From: Betaproteobacteria bacterium
Lineage (GTDB): Bacteria; Pseudomonadota; Gammaproteobacteria; Burkholderiales; Casimicrobiaceae
Direction of reading: 5' to 3'
NCBI GenBank assembly: GCA_027307095.1
Contig: DAHUXO010000086.1
Coordinates: forward strand, 1 to 36,474
Length of the DNA: 36,474 nucleotides
Translations under genes and position numbers: made by a program
Notes under the pieces: generated by a model
Database searches by the model: none
Seen by the model: only the letters and a program-made list of their open reading frames with translations
Told to the model about the DNA's origin: nothing
Shown here: positions 16,096 through 27,737 of the stretch, one piece after another
How the letters are laid out: each line of letters opens with the position of its first letter
How positions within the stretch are numbered: the stretch's first letter is position 1

Positions 16096-17823
16096 ATGAC
16101 CATGCTGTCCGCACCCTCGCAGAAATACCGGCCGTTCCGGCCGGTCGACCTCCCTGACCGTGCCTGGCCGTCGCGCACCATCACCCGGCCGCCCGTGTGG
16201 CTGTCCACCGACCTGCGCGACGGCAATCAGGCGCTGGTCGAGCCCATGGATGCCGGGCGCAAGCTCCGGATGTTCCGCCAGCTCGTCGCCATCGGCTTCA
16301 AGGAGATCGAGGTCGCGTTCCCGTCCGCGTCGCAGACCGACTTCGATTTCGTGCGGCAGCTGATCGAAGAGAAACTGATCCCCGACGACGTGACGATCCA
16401 GGTGCTGACCCAGTCGCGCGAGGAGCTCATTCGCAGGACATTCGAATCGCTGCGCGGGGCGAAGCGCGCGATCGTCCACCTCTACAATCCGACGGCTCCG
16501 CTGTTCAGGCGTGTCGTCTACGGCAAGGACCGCCCGGGCATCGTCGACATCGCCGTCGACGGTGCACGCCTCTTCCGCGAGTGCGCGCACTCGCAGCCCG
16601 CGACGGACTGGCGCTTCGAATACTCACCCGAGACGTTCACGATGACCGAGCTGGACTTCGCCCTCGAGATCTGCGAGCGCGTCGTCGACGTCTGGGAGTC
16701 CGCCACGCTCCACCCGGTGATCCTGAACCTGCCGGCGACGGTCGAGGTAGCCACGCCCAACGTGTTCGCCGACCAGATCGAATGGATGCACCGCCACCTG
16801 AGTCGGCGTGACCGGGTGATCGTCTCGGTCCATCCGCACAACGATCGCGGCACCGGCGTCGCGGCCGCCGAGCTCGCCGTCATGGCGGGTGCCGACCGGG
16901 TCGAAGGCTGCCTGTTCGGCAACGGCGAGCGCACCGGCAACGTCTGTCTGGTGACGCTCGCGATGAATCTCCATTCGCAGGGCGTGGATCCCGGCCTCGA
17001 TTTCAGCGACATCGGCGCGGTCATCAGGACCGCCGAGTACTGTACGGCGCTCCCGGTCCATCCGCGCCACCCCTACGCAGGCGAACTCGTGTTCACGGCG
17101 TTTTCCGGCTCGCACCAGGACGCGATCAAGAAGGGCTTCGCCGCGCAGCGCGCCGAGGAAGCCGCAGGCAACGCGTTCTGGGACGTGCCCTATCTGCCGA
17201 TCGACCCCGCCGATGTCGGCCGCACCTACGACGCGGTCATCCGGGTCAACAGCCAGTCCGGCAAGGGCGGCATCGCGTACCTGCTCGAGCGCGACCACGG
17301 GCTCGCGCTGCCGCGCTTGCTGCAGATCGAGTTCAGCCGCGTCGTGCAGGCGATCACCGACGCGACGGGCCGGGAACTGACGACGGACGACCTCCACGCG
17401 GCGTTCGTGCGCGAGTACGTCGCGCCCGATGCCCCGATCGCCTACGTCGACCACCGGACGACCCATCCGGGCGGCCCGTCCGCGCCGGAGCAGCTGACCG
17501 CACGCCTCCTGATCGACGGCGTCGAAACGGTGCTCGGGGGCGCCGGCAACGGCCCCGTCGACGCCTTCGTCCACGCATTGCGCGACCGCGTGGGTGCCGA
17601 CGTGCACGTGAGTGCGTATCACGAGCACGCGATCGGCACCGGCGAGGATGCGATGGCGGTGGCGTATGTGCAGTTGCGCGTCGGCCAGTGCGGCATCTAC
17701 GGCGTCGGCCTCGATCCGAACATCGTCACGGCGACGCTGAAGGCCATCGTCGCTGCGGTCGACCGCGGATCTGCGCAGCGGCATCTGGCGCTTAGGGCAC
17801 AGCCCGGAGCTGCGGCAGCATGA
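16096..17823 (+). CDS. leuA: 2-isopropylmalate synthase, long (yeast/actinobacterial) type
   Basis: It condenses acetyl-CoA with 2-oxoisovalerate, the first committed step to leucine. The 575-residue protein has the long-form N-terminus ([18 protein letters not shown]), the catalytic [16 protein letters not shown], the metal motif [22 protein letters not shown], and a C-terminal regulatory domain ([14 protein letters not shown], ending [17 protein letters not shown]). ATG 16096 follows GACGGGA; an alternative ATG is at 16102. It lies just behind a leucine leader peptide, so attenuation by leucyl-tRNA is likely. A second, different LeuA follows within 28 nt. Confidence 0.93.
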   Translation: MTMLSAPSQKYRPFRPVDLPDRAWPSRTITRPPVWLSTDLRDGNQALVEPMDAGRKLRMFRQLVAIGFKEIEVAFPSASQTDFDFVRQLIEEKLIPDDVTIQVLTQSREELIRRTFESLRGAKRAIVHLYNPTAPLFRRVVYGKDRPGIVDIAVDGARLFRECAHSQPATDWRFEYSPETFTMTELDFALEICERVVDVWESATLHPVILNLPATVEVATPNVFADQIEWMHRHLSRRDRVIVSVHPHNDRGTGVAAAELAVMAGADRVEGCLFGNGERTGNVCLVTLAMNLHSQGVDPGLDFSDIGAVIRTAEYCTALPVHPRHPYAGELVFTAFSGSHQDAIKKGFAAQRAEEAAGNAFWDVPYLPIDPADVGRTYDAVIRVNSQSGKGGIAYLLERDHGLALPRLLQIEFSRVVQAITDATGRELTTDDLHAAFVREYVAPDAPIAYVDHRTTHPGGPSAPEQLTARLLIDGVETVLGGAGNGPVDAFVHALRDRVGADVHVSAYHEHAIGTGEDAMAVAYVQLRVGQCGIYGVGLDPNIVTATLKAIVAAVDRGSAQRHLALRAQPGAAAA

Positions 17824-17851
17824 ATTTCCCGTTCAGTCCCACGGAGGTCCC

Positions 17852-19393
17852 ATGTCCGATCATCTGATCATTTTCGACACGACGTTGCGCGACGGCGAGC
17901 AGAGCCCGGGTGCCTCGATGACCAGGGAAGAGAAGACGCGAATCGCGCGCCAGCTCGAGCGGCTGCGTGTCGACGTCATCGAGGCGGGGTTTCCGGCGTC
18001 GTCGAACGGTGATTTCGAGGCGGTGCAGGACATCGCGAGGGCGATCCACGACAGCACGGTCTGCGGACTGGCGCGCGCCAACGAGAACGACGTCCGCCGC
18101 GCCGGCGAGGCGCTGAAGCCCGCGAAGTCGATGCGCATCCACACGTTCATCGCCAGCTCGCCGATCCACATGCAGATGAAGCTGCGGATGACGCCCGAGC
18201 AGGTGCTCGAGCAGGCGGTCAAGGCGGTCGGGTGGGCACGCCGATACACCGACAACGTCGAGTTCTCGCCGGAGGACGCGGGGCGGTCGGAACCCGACTT
18301 CCTGTGCAGGCTGCTGGAGGCGACCATCGCCGCAGGCGCGACGACCGTCAACATTCCCGACACGGTCGGCTACACGATGCCCTGGCAGTTCGGTGCGCTG
18401 ATCAAGTCGTTGCGCGAGCGCGTGCCCAACTCCGACAAAGCGGTGTGGTCGGTGCACTGCCACAACGACCTCGGCGTCGCCGTGGCCAATTCGCTCGCGG
18501 CGGTCATGAACGGCGCGCGCCAGGTCGAATGCACGGTGAACGGCCTGGGCGAGCGCGCCGGAAATGCCTCGCTCGAGGAGATCGTGATGGCGGTGCGCAC
18601 GCGCAAGGACGTGTTTCCCTGCGCGACGCGCATCGACACGACGCAGATCGTCGCGGCTTCGAAGCTGGTGTCGGGGATCACGGGCTTCCCGGTGCAGCCG
18701 AACAAGGCGATCGTCGGCGCCAACGCATTCGCGCACGAGTCCGGCATCCACCAGGACGGCGTGCTCAAGCATCGCGAGACCTACGAGATCATGCGCGCGG
18801 AAGACGTGGGCTGGGGCGCGAACAAGCTCGTCCTGGGCAAGCTCTCCGGCCGCAACGCGTTCAAGACGCGGTTGACCGAACTGGGAATCGACCTGCCCAG
18901 CGATGACGCGGTCAACGTCGCATTCGCGCGATTCAAGGAGCTCGCCGACAAGAAGGGCGAGGTGTTCGACGAGGATCTCCACGCGCTGGTGTCCGAAGAG
19001 GGCATCGTCCCTGCGCACGAGTACTACAGGCTTGCCGCGCTCAAGGTGACCTCGGAAACCGGAACGGTGCCGCATGCGCGCGTCATGATGAACGTCGGCG
19101 ACACCGAGGTCGTCGCCGAGATCGACGGCGACGGCCCGGTGGACGCCGTGTTCAAGGCGATCGAGCGCATGGCGGGATCGAACGCCAGCCTGCTGCTCTA
19201 TTCGGTCAACGCGATCACCGGCGGCACCGATGCGCAGGGCGAGGTGACGGTGCGCCTCGAGCGCGACGGGCGGATCGTCAACGGCAACGGTGCCGACACC
19301 GACATCATCGTCGCTTCGGCCAAGGCGTACATCAACGCGCTCAATCGACTGCACGCCAAGGTCGTGCGCTTGAATCCCCAACTCGCCGCGTAG
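17852..19393 (+). CDS. leuA: 2-isopropylmalate synthase, short (E. coli) type
   Basis: This is a second enzyme for the same step, from the other LeuA subfamily. The 513-residue protein starts with [19 protein letters not shown] and has [27 protein letters not shown] and [15 protein letters not shown]-terminal LeuA allosteric domain runs from about 390 to 513 ([20 protein letters not shown]). An excellent ribosome site (ACGGAGGTCCC) precedes the ATG. Citramalate synthase is less likely given the full match to bacterial LeuA motifs. Both genes are probably co-transcribed; differing feedback sensitivity is a possible reason to keep both. Confidence 0.93.
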   Translation: MSDHLIIFDTTLRDGEQSPGASMTREEKTRIARQLERLRVDVIEAGFPASSNGDFEAVQDIARAIHDSTVCGLARANENDVRRAGEALKPAKSMRIHTFIASSPIHMQMKLRMTPEQVLEQAVKAVGWARRYTDNVEFSPEDAGRSEPDFLCRLLEATIAAGATTVNIPDTVGYTMPWQFGALIKSLRERVPNSDKAVWSVHCHNDLGVAVANSLAAVMNGARQVECTVNGLGERAGNASLEEIVMAVRTRKDVFPCATRIDTTQIVAASKLVSGITGFPVQPNKAIVGANAFAHESGIHQDGVLKHRETYEIMRAEDVGWGANKLVLGKLSGRNAFKTRLTELGIDLPSDDAVNVAFARFKELADKKGEVFDEDLHALVSEEGIVPAHEYYRLAALKVTSETGTVPHARVMMNVGDTEVVAEIDGDGPVDAVFKAIERMAGSNASLLLYSVNAITGGTDAQGEVTVRLERDGRIVNGNGADTDIIVASAKAYINALNRLHAKVVRLNPQLAA

Positions 19394-19494
19394 CCGCAAG
19401 GCCGGGCCGCGCGGCAGGTATCGCGGCTCGGACGCACTCGGCGCGCCGGGGCCGGTCGCAGCTGCGGCCTGCCCGGCGCCGCATTGCGATGCGC

Positions 19495-19500
19495 TAAAAT
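19495..19500 (+). promoter_or_regulatory. Candidate -10 element (TAAAAT) for aceB
   Basis: TAAAAT stands out in a 212-nt GC-rich gap before aceB, giving a leader of about 100 nt. The leader contains a strong GGCCCC/GGGGCC self-complementary stretch near 19561. No clear -35 is seen. Confidence 0.35.
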
Positions 19501-19605
19501 GCAATGTCTGCGCAAGACGCGGGCGGGCTTCGCCCTGCCGGCGCGTACCAGTCCCCTCAGGGCCCCCCGGGGCCGCCGCCAGTCGCTTTGGAAACAAGGA
19601 TCGTG

Positions 19606-21207
<1,602 letters not shown>

Positions 21208-21233
21208 GTGACTCGGGACCGGGCAGTGGCGCG

Positions 21234-21914
21234 CTACGGCTCGAACGAGAACGGCGGGTACTCGTCACGCAGCAGCAGCAGATACGACTCGACCCGCAGC
21301 GACCATCGCAGATACCCGACCGCGAATTGGTACAGCCCCTCGGGATACGAACCGGTGAACAGGATTGCGAACCACGCAATCACCGCAGTGATGAACCAGG
21401 CGATGCCGAGGAAGCAAAGCACAATCGCGTGGGGGATCACGTAGAAGATCCGGAGACCCACCGACCACGTGTCTCGAGGCGTATCCGGATAGGCAACTGC
21501 ATAGCGCGTCGGGTAGATGTCTTCGCCGAACGGCGGGTATTCGTCACGCAGGAGCGCGATGTAGGCGACGGCGCGCGCGCGCCAGGACATGAAGAAGAAC
21601 GCGAAGTCCCAGAGCCCGCGCGGATGGGTGCTCGCAAAGAGAATCGCGAACCACGCGATGATCGCCATGACGAAGGCGGCCGCGCCGAGGATGCCGCCAC
21701 CACCCCAGTGGAAGCCCCACGCCCAGTCCCCGTGAGCCGGGAATTTCCAGGCCCACGCGCCACCGAGCGCGAGGCCCGGCCCGCCGACAAGGATCAGGTG
21801 CGGGATTGCCAGGAACAGCCTGAAGAAGACGGTAAGCCGGTTGCGGTCGTGCAGCTGGGGCGCGACGTCGTATACGACCGGGTAGGAGGCCGAGTGGCCC
21901 ACGCTCTCTGCCAT
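21234..21914 (-). CDS. DUF4389 membrane protein with internal duplication
   Basis: This 226-residue inner-membrane protein of unknown function contains two copies of the same unit. Each has an FRLFLAIPHLI/RIFYVIPHAI helix, a WFAILF helix, a (H/Y)P(R/E)GL(W/Y) loop, and an arginine-containing helix ending LRDEYPPF (ALLRDEYPPF and LLLRDEYPPF). The start is ATG 21914. The gene is convergent with aceB and divergent from the glycosyltransferase gene. The 223-nt gap to that gene holds a perfect TGTCGCGACA palindrome (21915-21924) directly before this ATG, possibly an operator. Confidence 0.85.
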   Translation of the reverse strand: MAESVGHSASYPVVYDVAPQLHDRNRLTVFFRLFLAIPHLILVGGPGLALGGAWAWKFPAHGDWAWGFHWGGGGILGAAAFVMAIIAWFAILFASTHPRGLWDFAFFFMSWRARAVAYIALLRDEYPPFGEDIYPTRYAVAYPDTPRDTWSVGLRIFYVIPHAIVLCFLGIAWFITAVIAWFAILFTGSYPEGLYQFAVGYLRWSLRVESYLLLLRDEYPPFSFEP

Positions 21915-22137
21915 TGTCGCGACATTGTGCGCGCAATCCCGCCCGGTGACGAGCCGCGCAGGTCGACCCCGGCAGGCGGCGCGTCCCTGCGCGCCCCGAC
22001 CCGTCCGATCATCGGCCCGTGATAACCTGATTCGACGCAGATTGCGCCGCAGAAATTCGGCCCGCGGACGTTCTCGCTGACCCCGCCCGGGGTCGCGGAA
22101 GGCCGCGTCGTGCCGCGCCATCGAGCAGGCGGCCCCG

Positions 22138-24006
22138 TTGGAGAACCCGGGAGTGGGAGAACAAGGACGACGCCAGGCGACGAGCCTGCCGTTGCTGCGG
22201 GAGGCGCGGCAGATGCATGAGACCGGCCGCCTCGCCGAAGCCAAGGCCCTGTATCGGCGGGCGCTGGAAATCCAGCCGTCGCCCGAGGCGTGGCATGGTC
22301 TCGGCGTGCTGGCGCGGGAGGTTGGCGCGCTGGATGCCGCGGCGCAATGCTTTGCCAATGCCCTGGCACTCGAGCCCGAGTCGCCCCTCGCGCCAGACCT
22401 CCTGAACGAGGAGGCCGATATCTTGCGGCAGGCGGGTCGCCTGGTGGACGCCGCGGCGCGCCTGCAGGCGGCATGTCGCCTGCGTCCGACGGATAGTGTT
22501 GCGTGGGAACGCCTGGGCATCGTGCAGCAGTCCCTGGGCGACATCTCCGCGGCGAGCGAATCCTATCGGCACGCTTGCCGCATCGCTGCTCGTCCTGGCG
22601 CACGCGTCAAGCTCGCCACCCTCGTGTCGCCGATCATCGGCTCGCGCGAGGCCATGGAGGGGGAACGCGCGCGCGTCGACGCCGAACTCGACACGCTGCT
22701 CGCGGACGACGCGCTTCACATTGACCGTCCGACCGATGCGGCCATGTGGACGAATTTCTATCTGGCATTCCACGGCAAGAATGATCGCGCCCTCCAGACC
22801 AAATATGCCGCCCTGTATCGCCGCATCTGTCCGTCGCTTGAATATGTGGCGCCGCATTGCGTCCGTCCACGCAGGACCGGCGAGCGCATTCGCGTCGGCC
22901 TGCTTTCGAAGTTCTTCCACAACCACAGCATCGGGCGCACGAGTCGTGGCCTGTTCGCCGGGTTTGCGCGCGCCGATTTCGAAGTGACGGCAATCTTCGT
23001 GGCGCCCGTCATCGACGACGACTACTCGCGATTCATTCGCCAGCATGCCGAGCGGAGTGTCGTGGTGCCGGAGGATCTGGCCGCAGCCCGGCGCCTGATC
23101 GAGGCGCTCGAGCTCGACGTCCTCTTCTATCAGGACATCGGGATGGAGCCTTTCAGCTATTTCCTGGCATTCTCGCGACTGGCGCGGGTCCAGTGCGTGT
23201 CGTTCGGCCATCCTGACACGACGGGCATCCCCACGCTGGACTATTTCGTTTCGAACGACCTGTACGAAACTCAGGCCGCGCAGACGCATTACAGCGAGAC
23301 CCTTTTCCTCCTGCGTGATCTCGGGAGCCTTGCCTGCTACTACCGGCCCCCGGTGCCGCCGCAGGGCAGGCCACGCGCGTCATTCGGGCTCGCCGCCGAC
23401 GATCACCTGTATATCTGTCCGCAGAATCTGTTCAAGTTCCATCCGGACATGGATGCGCTGATCGCCGGCATTCTGCGGCTGGATCCAGATGGAAAACTGG
23501 TGGTGATCGAGGGCCGCATCGAAACCTGGACCGGCCTTCTGCGTCGCCGTTGGGCTGGCGTCATGCCGGATGTGCTCGACCGCATCGTATTCCTGCCCCG
23601 CCAGGCAAGCCCGGATTACCTGAGTCTCATCGGGCTCGCTGACGTGATGCTGGACACCGTGCATTTCAACGGAATGAATACGTCGCTCGAAGCATTTTCG
23701 GTGGGGACGCCGGTCGTGACTTTGCCGGGTGAATTCCAGCGGGGCCGGCACACGCAGGCGATGTATCGCAAGATGGGGATCACCGAATGCATCGCAGTCG
23801 ACGCCGCACACTACGTCGAGATCGCAGTCAGCCTCGGTAGCGACCTCGCCTATCGCGAGTCGGTCCACCGGCAAATCATGCTCCGCAACGGCGTCCTGTT
23901 CGAGGACATGGAGGTCGTGCGCCAGTTCGAGTGTTTCTTTCGCGAAGCGCTTGGGCGGTCGGAGGAGGGCGGTGCCGGCGATCTGCCGGGGCGTCGCGGA
24001 CCATGA
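22138..24006 (+). CDS. TPR-containing O-GlcNAc transferase-like (SPINDLY/GT41) glycosyltransferase
   Basis: This 622-residue protein has N-terminal tetratricopeptide repeats (about 20-155; e.g. GRLAEAKALYRRALEIQPSP and GALDAAAQCFANALALEPES). The GT41 catalytic region follows: FFHNHSIGRTSRGLF near 260, VQCVSFGHPDTTGIPTLDYF, CPQNLFKFHPDMD, ADVMLDTVHFNGMNTSLEAF, and GTPVVTLPGEFQRGRHTQAM, which together form the UDP-sugar site. Eukaryotic homologues glycosylate Ser/Thr; bacterial ones often modify flagellin, surface proteins or adhesins. Start TTG 22138 follows an AGGCGG-like site; GTG 22153 is an alternative. Codon use looks less GC-biased than the neighbours. It converges on a sulfotransferase gene, 31 nt apart. 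The target is unknown. Confidence 0.88.
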   Translation: MENPGVGEQGRRQATSLPLLREARQMHETGRLAEAKALYRRALEIQPSPEAWHGLGVLAREVGALDAAAQCFANALALEPESPLAPDLLNEEADILRQAGRLVDAAARLQAACRLRPTDSVAWERLGIVQQSLGDISAASESYRHACRIAARPGARVKLATLVSPIIGSREAMEGERARVDAELDTLLADDALHIDRPTDAAMWTNFYLAFHGKNDRALQTKYAALYRRICPSLEYVAPHCVRPRRTGERIRVGLLSKFFHNHSIGRTSRGLFAGFARADFEVTAIFVAPVIDDDYSRFIRQHAERSVVVPEDLAAARRLIEALELDVLFYQDIGMEPFSYFLAFSRLARVQCVSFGHPDTTGIPTLDYFVSNDLYETQAAQTHYSETLFLLRDLGSLACYYRPPVPPQGRPRASFGLAADDHLYICPQNLFKFHPDMDALIAGILRLDPDGKLVVIEGRIETWTGLLRRRWAGVMPDVLDRIVFLPRQASPDYLSLIGLADVMLDTVHFNGMNTSLEAFSVGTPVVTLPGEFQRGRHTQAMYRKMGITECIAVDAAHYVEIAVSLGSDLAYRESVHRQIMLRNGVLFEDMEVVRQFECFFREALGRSEEGGAGDLPGRRGP

Positions 24007-24037
24007 CGCGCGACCAGGGTCCGGGGGCACGACGTGC

Positions 24038-24982
24038 TCAGCAGAGGTTCGCGAGGTCTCCCGCGAGCGGCGCGTACTGCGCCGCGAGCGCTTCGATGGC
24101 GTCCGCGTGACGGCGCCATTTGTCGCGGTCCGGAGCCGAGACGGTGGAGCGCGAAAGCGGCAGCGGCGCGGATGCGCGCTCGCGCAATGGACCGTCGAAC
24201 GGCAGGCCGGCGAATTCGACGATCCGGCGGACCGTTGCGGCGGGGTCGTCGAGCAGATCGCGGTAACGCAAGGGCAACCAGCGTTCGCGGCCGAGTCGGC
24301 GCAGATCGCGCAGGAGGGTTTCGTTGGCAGCGCGCCATTGGAACGCGGCGATTTCGGCGAGCGATTTGCCGTTGACGGCGCGCCAGCCGGGCGGCAGCAG
24401 CAGGCACCAGTGACGCATTTCCCAGCCGGGCAAGTCGGGAAAGGTCACGAAGCCGCCCTGGCTCAAGCCCGTCTGCCAGGCTTCCATGATGCTCGCGATG
24501 GTCTCGCGCGGCTCGCGGTGCAGGAACAACGCGAGCAGGTCGGGGAAGACCTTCTGCATGAACGGAACGTTCAGCGCATTGCGCGGCGTTTTCTCCAGCA
24601 GCCGGATGTGCCGCGGACGCAGGCTTTCCGGCAGGTCGAGGTAGCGGCGACCGCTGGCGTCCTGCGCCATGGCCAGAAAGCAGGCGCGCATCTGGTGGCA
24701 CAACTCGGGAGTGGCGTCGGCCTCGGCCAGGGCCCCTGATTCGAACCGGTGCTCGGCGGGGTGAAGCTGCGGAAAGGCGTTGAATATGAAATGCGATTCC
24801 GTGCCGATGCTCCATAGCGCGTCCGAACAGCGCAGCGTCTCGAACAGCAGAGTGCTGCCCGAGCGCGGCGCGCTCAGGACCATCAGCGGCTGCCGGAACA
24901 GTTCGAGCAGGGCCGTCGGTGAATACTGCTCGGCGACGATGCCGGCCGCGTGCCTCAGGGCCCGGTGCTGTGGTGAGAGCAC
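24038..24982 (-). CDS. PAPS-dependent sulfotransferase family protein
   Basis: This 314-residue cytoplasmic protein has the 5'-phosphosulfate-binding loop LSAPRSGSTLLFETL (36-50). The 3'-phosphate region is in LALFLHREPRETIASIM, and LPLRYRDLLDDPAATVRRI is the late dimer/PAPS motif. The start is GTG 24982, 9 nt after the hydroxylase stop, so the two are one operon. The acceptor is unknown: it could be a carbohydrate, protein or lipid. No PAPS synthesis genes are present here. Proximity to a protein glycosyltransferase suggests surface glycan or glycoprotein modification, as inference only. Confidence 0.86.
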   Translation of the reverse strand: MLSPQHRALRHAAGIVAEQYSPTALLELFRQPLMVLSAPRSGSTLLFETLRCSDALWSIGTESHFIFNAFPQLHPAEHRFESGALAEADATPELCHQMRACFLAMAQDASGRRYLDLPESLRPRHIRLLEKTPRNALNVPFMQKVFPDLLALFLHREPRETIASIMEAWQTGLSQGGFVTFPDLPGWEMRHWCLLLPPGWRAVNGKSLAEIAAFQWRAANETLLRDLRRLGRERWLPLRYRDLLDDPAATVRRIVEFAGLPFDGPLRERASAPLPLSRSTVSAPDRDKWRRHADAIEALAAQYAPLAGDLANLC

Positions 24983-24991
24983 CCGCCGCGG

Positions 24992-25666
24992 TCAGTGCAG
25001 GCAGTCGCAGGGCATCGGGCGGAAATCCGTCGACCTGCAGTTGTCCGGCGTGCAGGGCGTCGTCGGGTGGACATGCGCCGAGCAGCAGCAGCGCTCACCC
25101 GGGATCACCCAGTCGACGATCATGTGCACGCGGTAGATCGGGCTGGCGTTCTCGACTTCGTGGGCCCGGCGATTGTTGATCTCCCAGACCTCGCCTTCCT
25201 TCATCGGCTGGCGGCGACCATCGATGACGAACTTCACGTCGTCGTGCGTCACGATCGGCAAATGGACGCGGTGTGCGTGGGCGAGGCTGAAAATCCTGTC
25301 CATGTGGGCAGGGATGGTGCCGCCGGGGCACAGGCGGGCGAGCAGCATGCGAACCGGGTAGGCGGGTCCGTTCGCATCCTGCAGACGCCTGAGATCGTCG
25401 GACCGGTCGTAGTAGCCACGGATCAGCCCGAGCACTGGCTCGATCGTCTCGCGCAGCGGCGCGTAATCGGGGCGGGCCGTCGGCTGGCTGTGCCGGAAAT
25501 CCTCGTCGAAAATCAGCGGGATGGTCGTGGTCTGCTGGTGGGCCTTGAACTGGCTGCGGCGCCAGGCGTCGCGATTCCAGTCCTCTTCCCCGAACGCGAG
25601 CACGCGCTCGCGGAGCGCGGAAATGTCAGTCTTGCCGAGGAGCAGGAAATCGCCCTTGAAATTCAT
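24992..25666 (-). CDS. Aspartyl/asparaginyl beta-hydroxylase-like Fe(II)/2-oxoglutarate oxygenase with Cys-rich tail
   Basis: In this 224-residue protein the cupin fold is clear: IPAHMDRIFSLAHAHRVHLP gives the HxD of the iron site (His121, Asp123). WEINNRRAHEVENAS gives the distal histidine (His169), and YRVHMIVDW gives Arg179 for 2-oxoglutarate. This is the Asp/Asn beta-hydroxylase family, which hydroxylates proteins, peptides or small amino acids. The last 32 residues carry seven cysteines (193-195, 205, 210, 220, 222) plus histidines, beyond the normal domain end; this could bind a metal or form disulfides. It is the first gene of the operon with the sulfotransferase. Confidence 0.87.
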   Translation of the reverse strand: MNFKGDFLLLGKTDISALRERVLAFGEEDWNRDAWRRSQFKAHQQTTTIPLIFDEDFRHSQPTARPDYAPLRETIEPVLGLIRGYYDRSDDLRRLQDANGPAYPVRMLLARLCPGGTIPAHMDRIFSLAHAHRVHLPIVTHDDVKFVIDGRRQPMKEGEVWEINNRRAHEVENASPIYRVHMIVDWVIPGERCCCSAHVHPTTPCTPDNCRSTDFRPMPCDCLH

Positions 25667-25798
25667 TGGATTATCGGTTTTGGAATGATGTTTCGCCCCA
25701 ACCTTACCCGATGGGCCGCATCGATCGCAACCTCATGATAAGTCCGCCGCGCCCGGCTGCGCATAGTCGGAGATTATCGAGTGCATTGCGTTAGTCAA

Positions 25799-25828
25799 TT
25801 GGACGTATCATCGAGCGCGACGCACAAT
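25799..25828 (+). promoter_or_regulatory. Promoter of the rubrerythrin operon
   Basis: TTGGAC (25799-25804) and CACAAT (25823-25828) are 18 nt apart, in a locally AT-richer gap of 253 nt (25667-25919). The rest of the gap shows no gene. The stretch just upstream (25771-25800) is AT-rich with dyad-like ATTATC/TTAGTCAAT sequence and could hold a regulator site. Confidence 0.45.
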
Positions 25829-25919
25829 ACACTACGAGACCGGCAGCGCGTTCACGCCGGTCCTCGATCCGTCGCCCGTGCGTACCCGTGCGGGCGCCAA
25901 CGCTGAAGAGGAGCTCGAC

Positions 25920-26342
25920 ATGAAGTCCCTGAAAGGCACCAAGACTCACGACAACCTGAAGGCCGCGTTCGCCGGCGAATCGCAGGCGAATCGCCGCTAC
26001 CTCTACTTCGCGAACAAGGCCGACGTCGAAGGCCAGAACGACGTCGCGGCGCTGTTCCGCTCGACCGCGGAAGGCGAGACCGGCCATGCGCACGGGCACC
26101 TCGACTACCTCGCGATCGTCGGTGATCCGGCGACCGACCTGCCGATCGGCGCGAGCCGCGACAACCTGAAGGCCGCGGTTGCCGGCGAAACGCACGAGTA
26201 CACCGACATGTACCCGGGCATGGCGAAGGCTGCGCGCACCGAGGGTTTCGAGGAAATCGCCGACTGGTTCGAGACGCTGGCGAAGGCCGAGCGGTCGCAC
26301 GCCAACCGCTTCCAGAAGGCTCTGGACGCGCTGGCGGACTGA
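25920..26342 (+). CDS. Rubrerythrin (diiron domain only)
   Basis: This 140-residue cytoplasmic ferritin-like protein reduces hydrogen peroxide in the rubrerythrin family. The diiron ligands are visible in [15 protein letters not shown], the first ExxH ([10 protein letters not shown]), [15 protein letters not shown] and the second ExxH ([10 protein letters not shown]). The C-terminal rubredoxin domain of classical rubrerythrins is missing, so an external electron donor is needed. The next gene, an Fe-S protein, is an obvious candidate. ATG 25920 follows a strong GAAGAGGAG ribosome site. Rubrerythrin, the CCG-domain protein and DUF3501 form a tight operon. Confidence 0.94.
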   Translation: MKSLKGTKTHDNLKAAFAGESQANRRYLYFANKADVEGQNDVAALFRSTAEGETGHAHGHLDYLAIVGDPATDLPIGASRDNLKAAVAGETHEYTDMYPGMAKAARTEGFEEIADWFETLAKAERSHANRFQKALDALAD

Positions 26343-26373
26343 CGGGACACGCAGCAACGGGAGCGCGCCGGCG

Positions 26374-27714
26374 ATGACGATCCGCGAGGGCAATCTTCAG
26401 GCGCCGACGCGCCACCCGCTCGACTGGCGCAATCCCGAGTTCTTCGACGAGGCCGCGCTCTTCAGGGAAATGGAGCGCGTCTTCGAGATCTGCCACGGCT
26501 GCCGGCGCTGCATCTCGCTGTGCGGCTCGTTTCCGACGCTGTTCGACCTCGTCGACGAGAGCAAGACGATGGAGGTCGACGGCGTCGCCAAGGCGGACTA
26601 CTGGAAAGTCGTCGACCAGTGCTACCTGTGCGACGTCTGCTACATGACCAAGTGTCCGTACGTTCCACCGCATCCCTGGAACGTCGATTTCCCGCACCTG
26701 ATGCTGCGTGCCAAGGCGTACAAGTTCAGGAAGGGCCCGGTGCGTGCGCGCGACCGGATGCTGAGCTCGACCGACGCCGTCGGCAAGCTCGCCACCATCC
26801 CCGTCGTCGTCCACGCGGTCAACAAGGCCAACAGGATGCCGGTGGTGCGCAAGATGATGGAGCGCACGCTGGGAGTCGCGGCCGACGCCTGGCTCCCGAC
26901 CTACGCGGCGAAGCCGTTCCCGAAGTCGGCGCGGCCGTCGCTGCAATGGCCGGTCAGGGACGGCGAACGCACGCCGGGCAAGGTCGCGGTGTTCTCGACC
27001 TGCTACGTCAACTACAACGAGCCCGGCATCGGGCACGACCTCCTGAAGCTGCTCGACCATGTCAGGGTGACCTACGTCACCATTGCCGGCGAGGCCTGCT
27101 GCGGCATGCCCAAGCTCGAGCTGGGCGACCTCGAAAGCGTCGAGAAGCTGAAGGACATCAACATTCCGCTGCTGGCGCCCCTGGCCCGCGAAGGCTGGGC
27201 GATCATGTCGCCGGTGCCTTCGTGCACGCTGATGTTCAAGCAGGAACTGCCGCTGATCTTTCCCGGGGACGCGGACGTGAAGGCGGTGGGCGACGCGATG
27301 TTCGACCCGTTCGAGTACTTCGTCCTGCGCGACAAGGACGGCCTGATCGAGCGCGAGTTCAAGAATCCGCTCGGCAAGGTCAGCTATCACATACCCTGCC
27401 ACTCGCGAGTGCAGAACGTGGGCCAGAAGACGCGCGAAACGCTGGAATGGGTGCCCGGAACGACGGTCAACACCGTCGAGCGCTGCGCCGGCCACGACGG
27501 AACCTTCGGCGTCAAGCGCGAGTTCTATGCAAGCTCGATGAAGATCGGCAAGCCGGTGTTCCAGCGCATGGCGGAGCCTTCGCCCGAGTACATCAGCTCG
27601 GACTGCCCGATCGCGGGACGCCGGATCGCGCAGGGCATCACCCAGTCGGGCGCGCCGGAACCGCGAAAGGCGCATCCGCTGACGCTGCTGCGGATCGCCT
27701 TCGGGATCGAATGA
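26374..27714 (+). CDS. CCG-domain Fe-S oxidoreductase (HdrD/GlpC-like)
   Basis: This 446-residue protein has two N-terminal [4Fe-4S] motifs with CxxCxxCxxxC spacing ([12 protein letters not shown] and [14 protein letters not shown]). Two CCG-type domains follow. The first is complete ([21 protein letters not shown]); the second is degenerate ([12 protein letters not shown], then [10 protein letters not shown] instead of CCG). Related proteins shuttle electrons in heterodisulfide reductase, glycerol-3-phosphate dehydrogenase and glycolate oxidase. Here the partners are rubrerythrin upstream (31-nt gap) and DUF3501 downstream, so it may feed electrons to the rubrerythrin diiron centre. That role is inferred. 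Confidence 0.88.
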   Translation: MTIREGNLQAPTRHPLDWRNPEFFDEAALFREMERVFEICHGCRRCISLCGSFPTLFDLVDESKTMEVDGVAKADYWKVVDQCYLCDVCYMTKCPYVPPHPWNVDFPHLMLRAKAYKFRKGPVRARDRMLSSTDAVGKLATIPVVVHAVNKANRMPVVRKMMERTLGVAADAWLPTYAAKPFPKSARPSLQWPVRDGERTPGKVAVFSTCYVNYNEPGIGHDLLKLLDHVRVTYVTIAGEACCGMPKLELGDLESVEKLKDINIPLLAPLAREGWAIMSPVPSCTLMFKQELPLIFPGDADVKAVGDAMFDPFEYFVLRDKDGLIEREFKNPLGKVSYHIPCHSRVQNVGQKTRETLEWVPGTTVNTVERCAGHDGTFGVKREFYASSMKIGKPVFQRMAEPSPEYISSDCPIAGRRIAQGITQSGAPEPRKAHPLTLLRIAFGIE

Positions 27715-27737
27715 ACAGGAACAGCATGGAGTCTGCA

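Noticed and set aside
17852-19393. Citramalate or homocitrate synthase
   Set aside because: The motifs, the length of 513 residues and the C-terminal LeuA domain all fit bacterial 2-isopropylmalate synthase, and it is in a leucine gene context.
17792-19597. A 601-codon minus-strand frame opposite the second leuA
   Set aside because: It is the antisense of a clear LeuA and shows repetitive Arg/Asp/Val composition with no domain.
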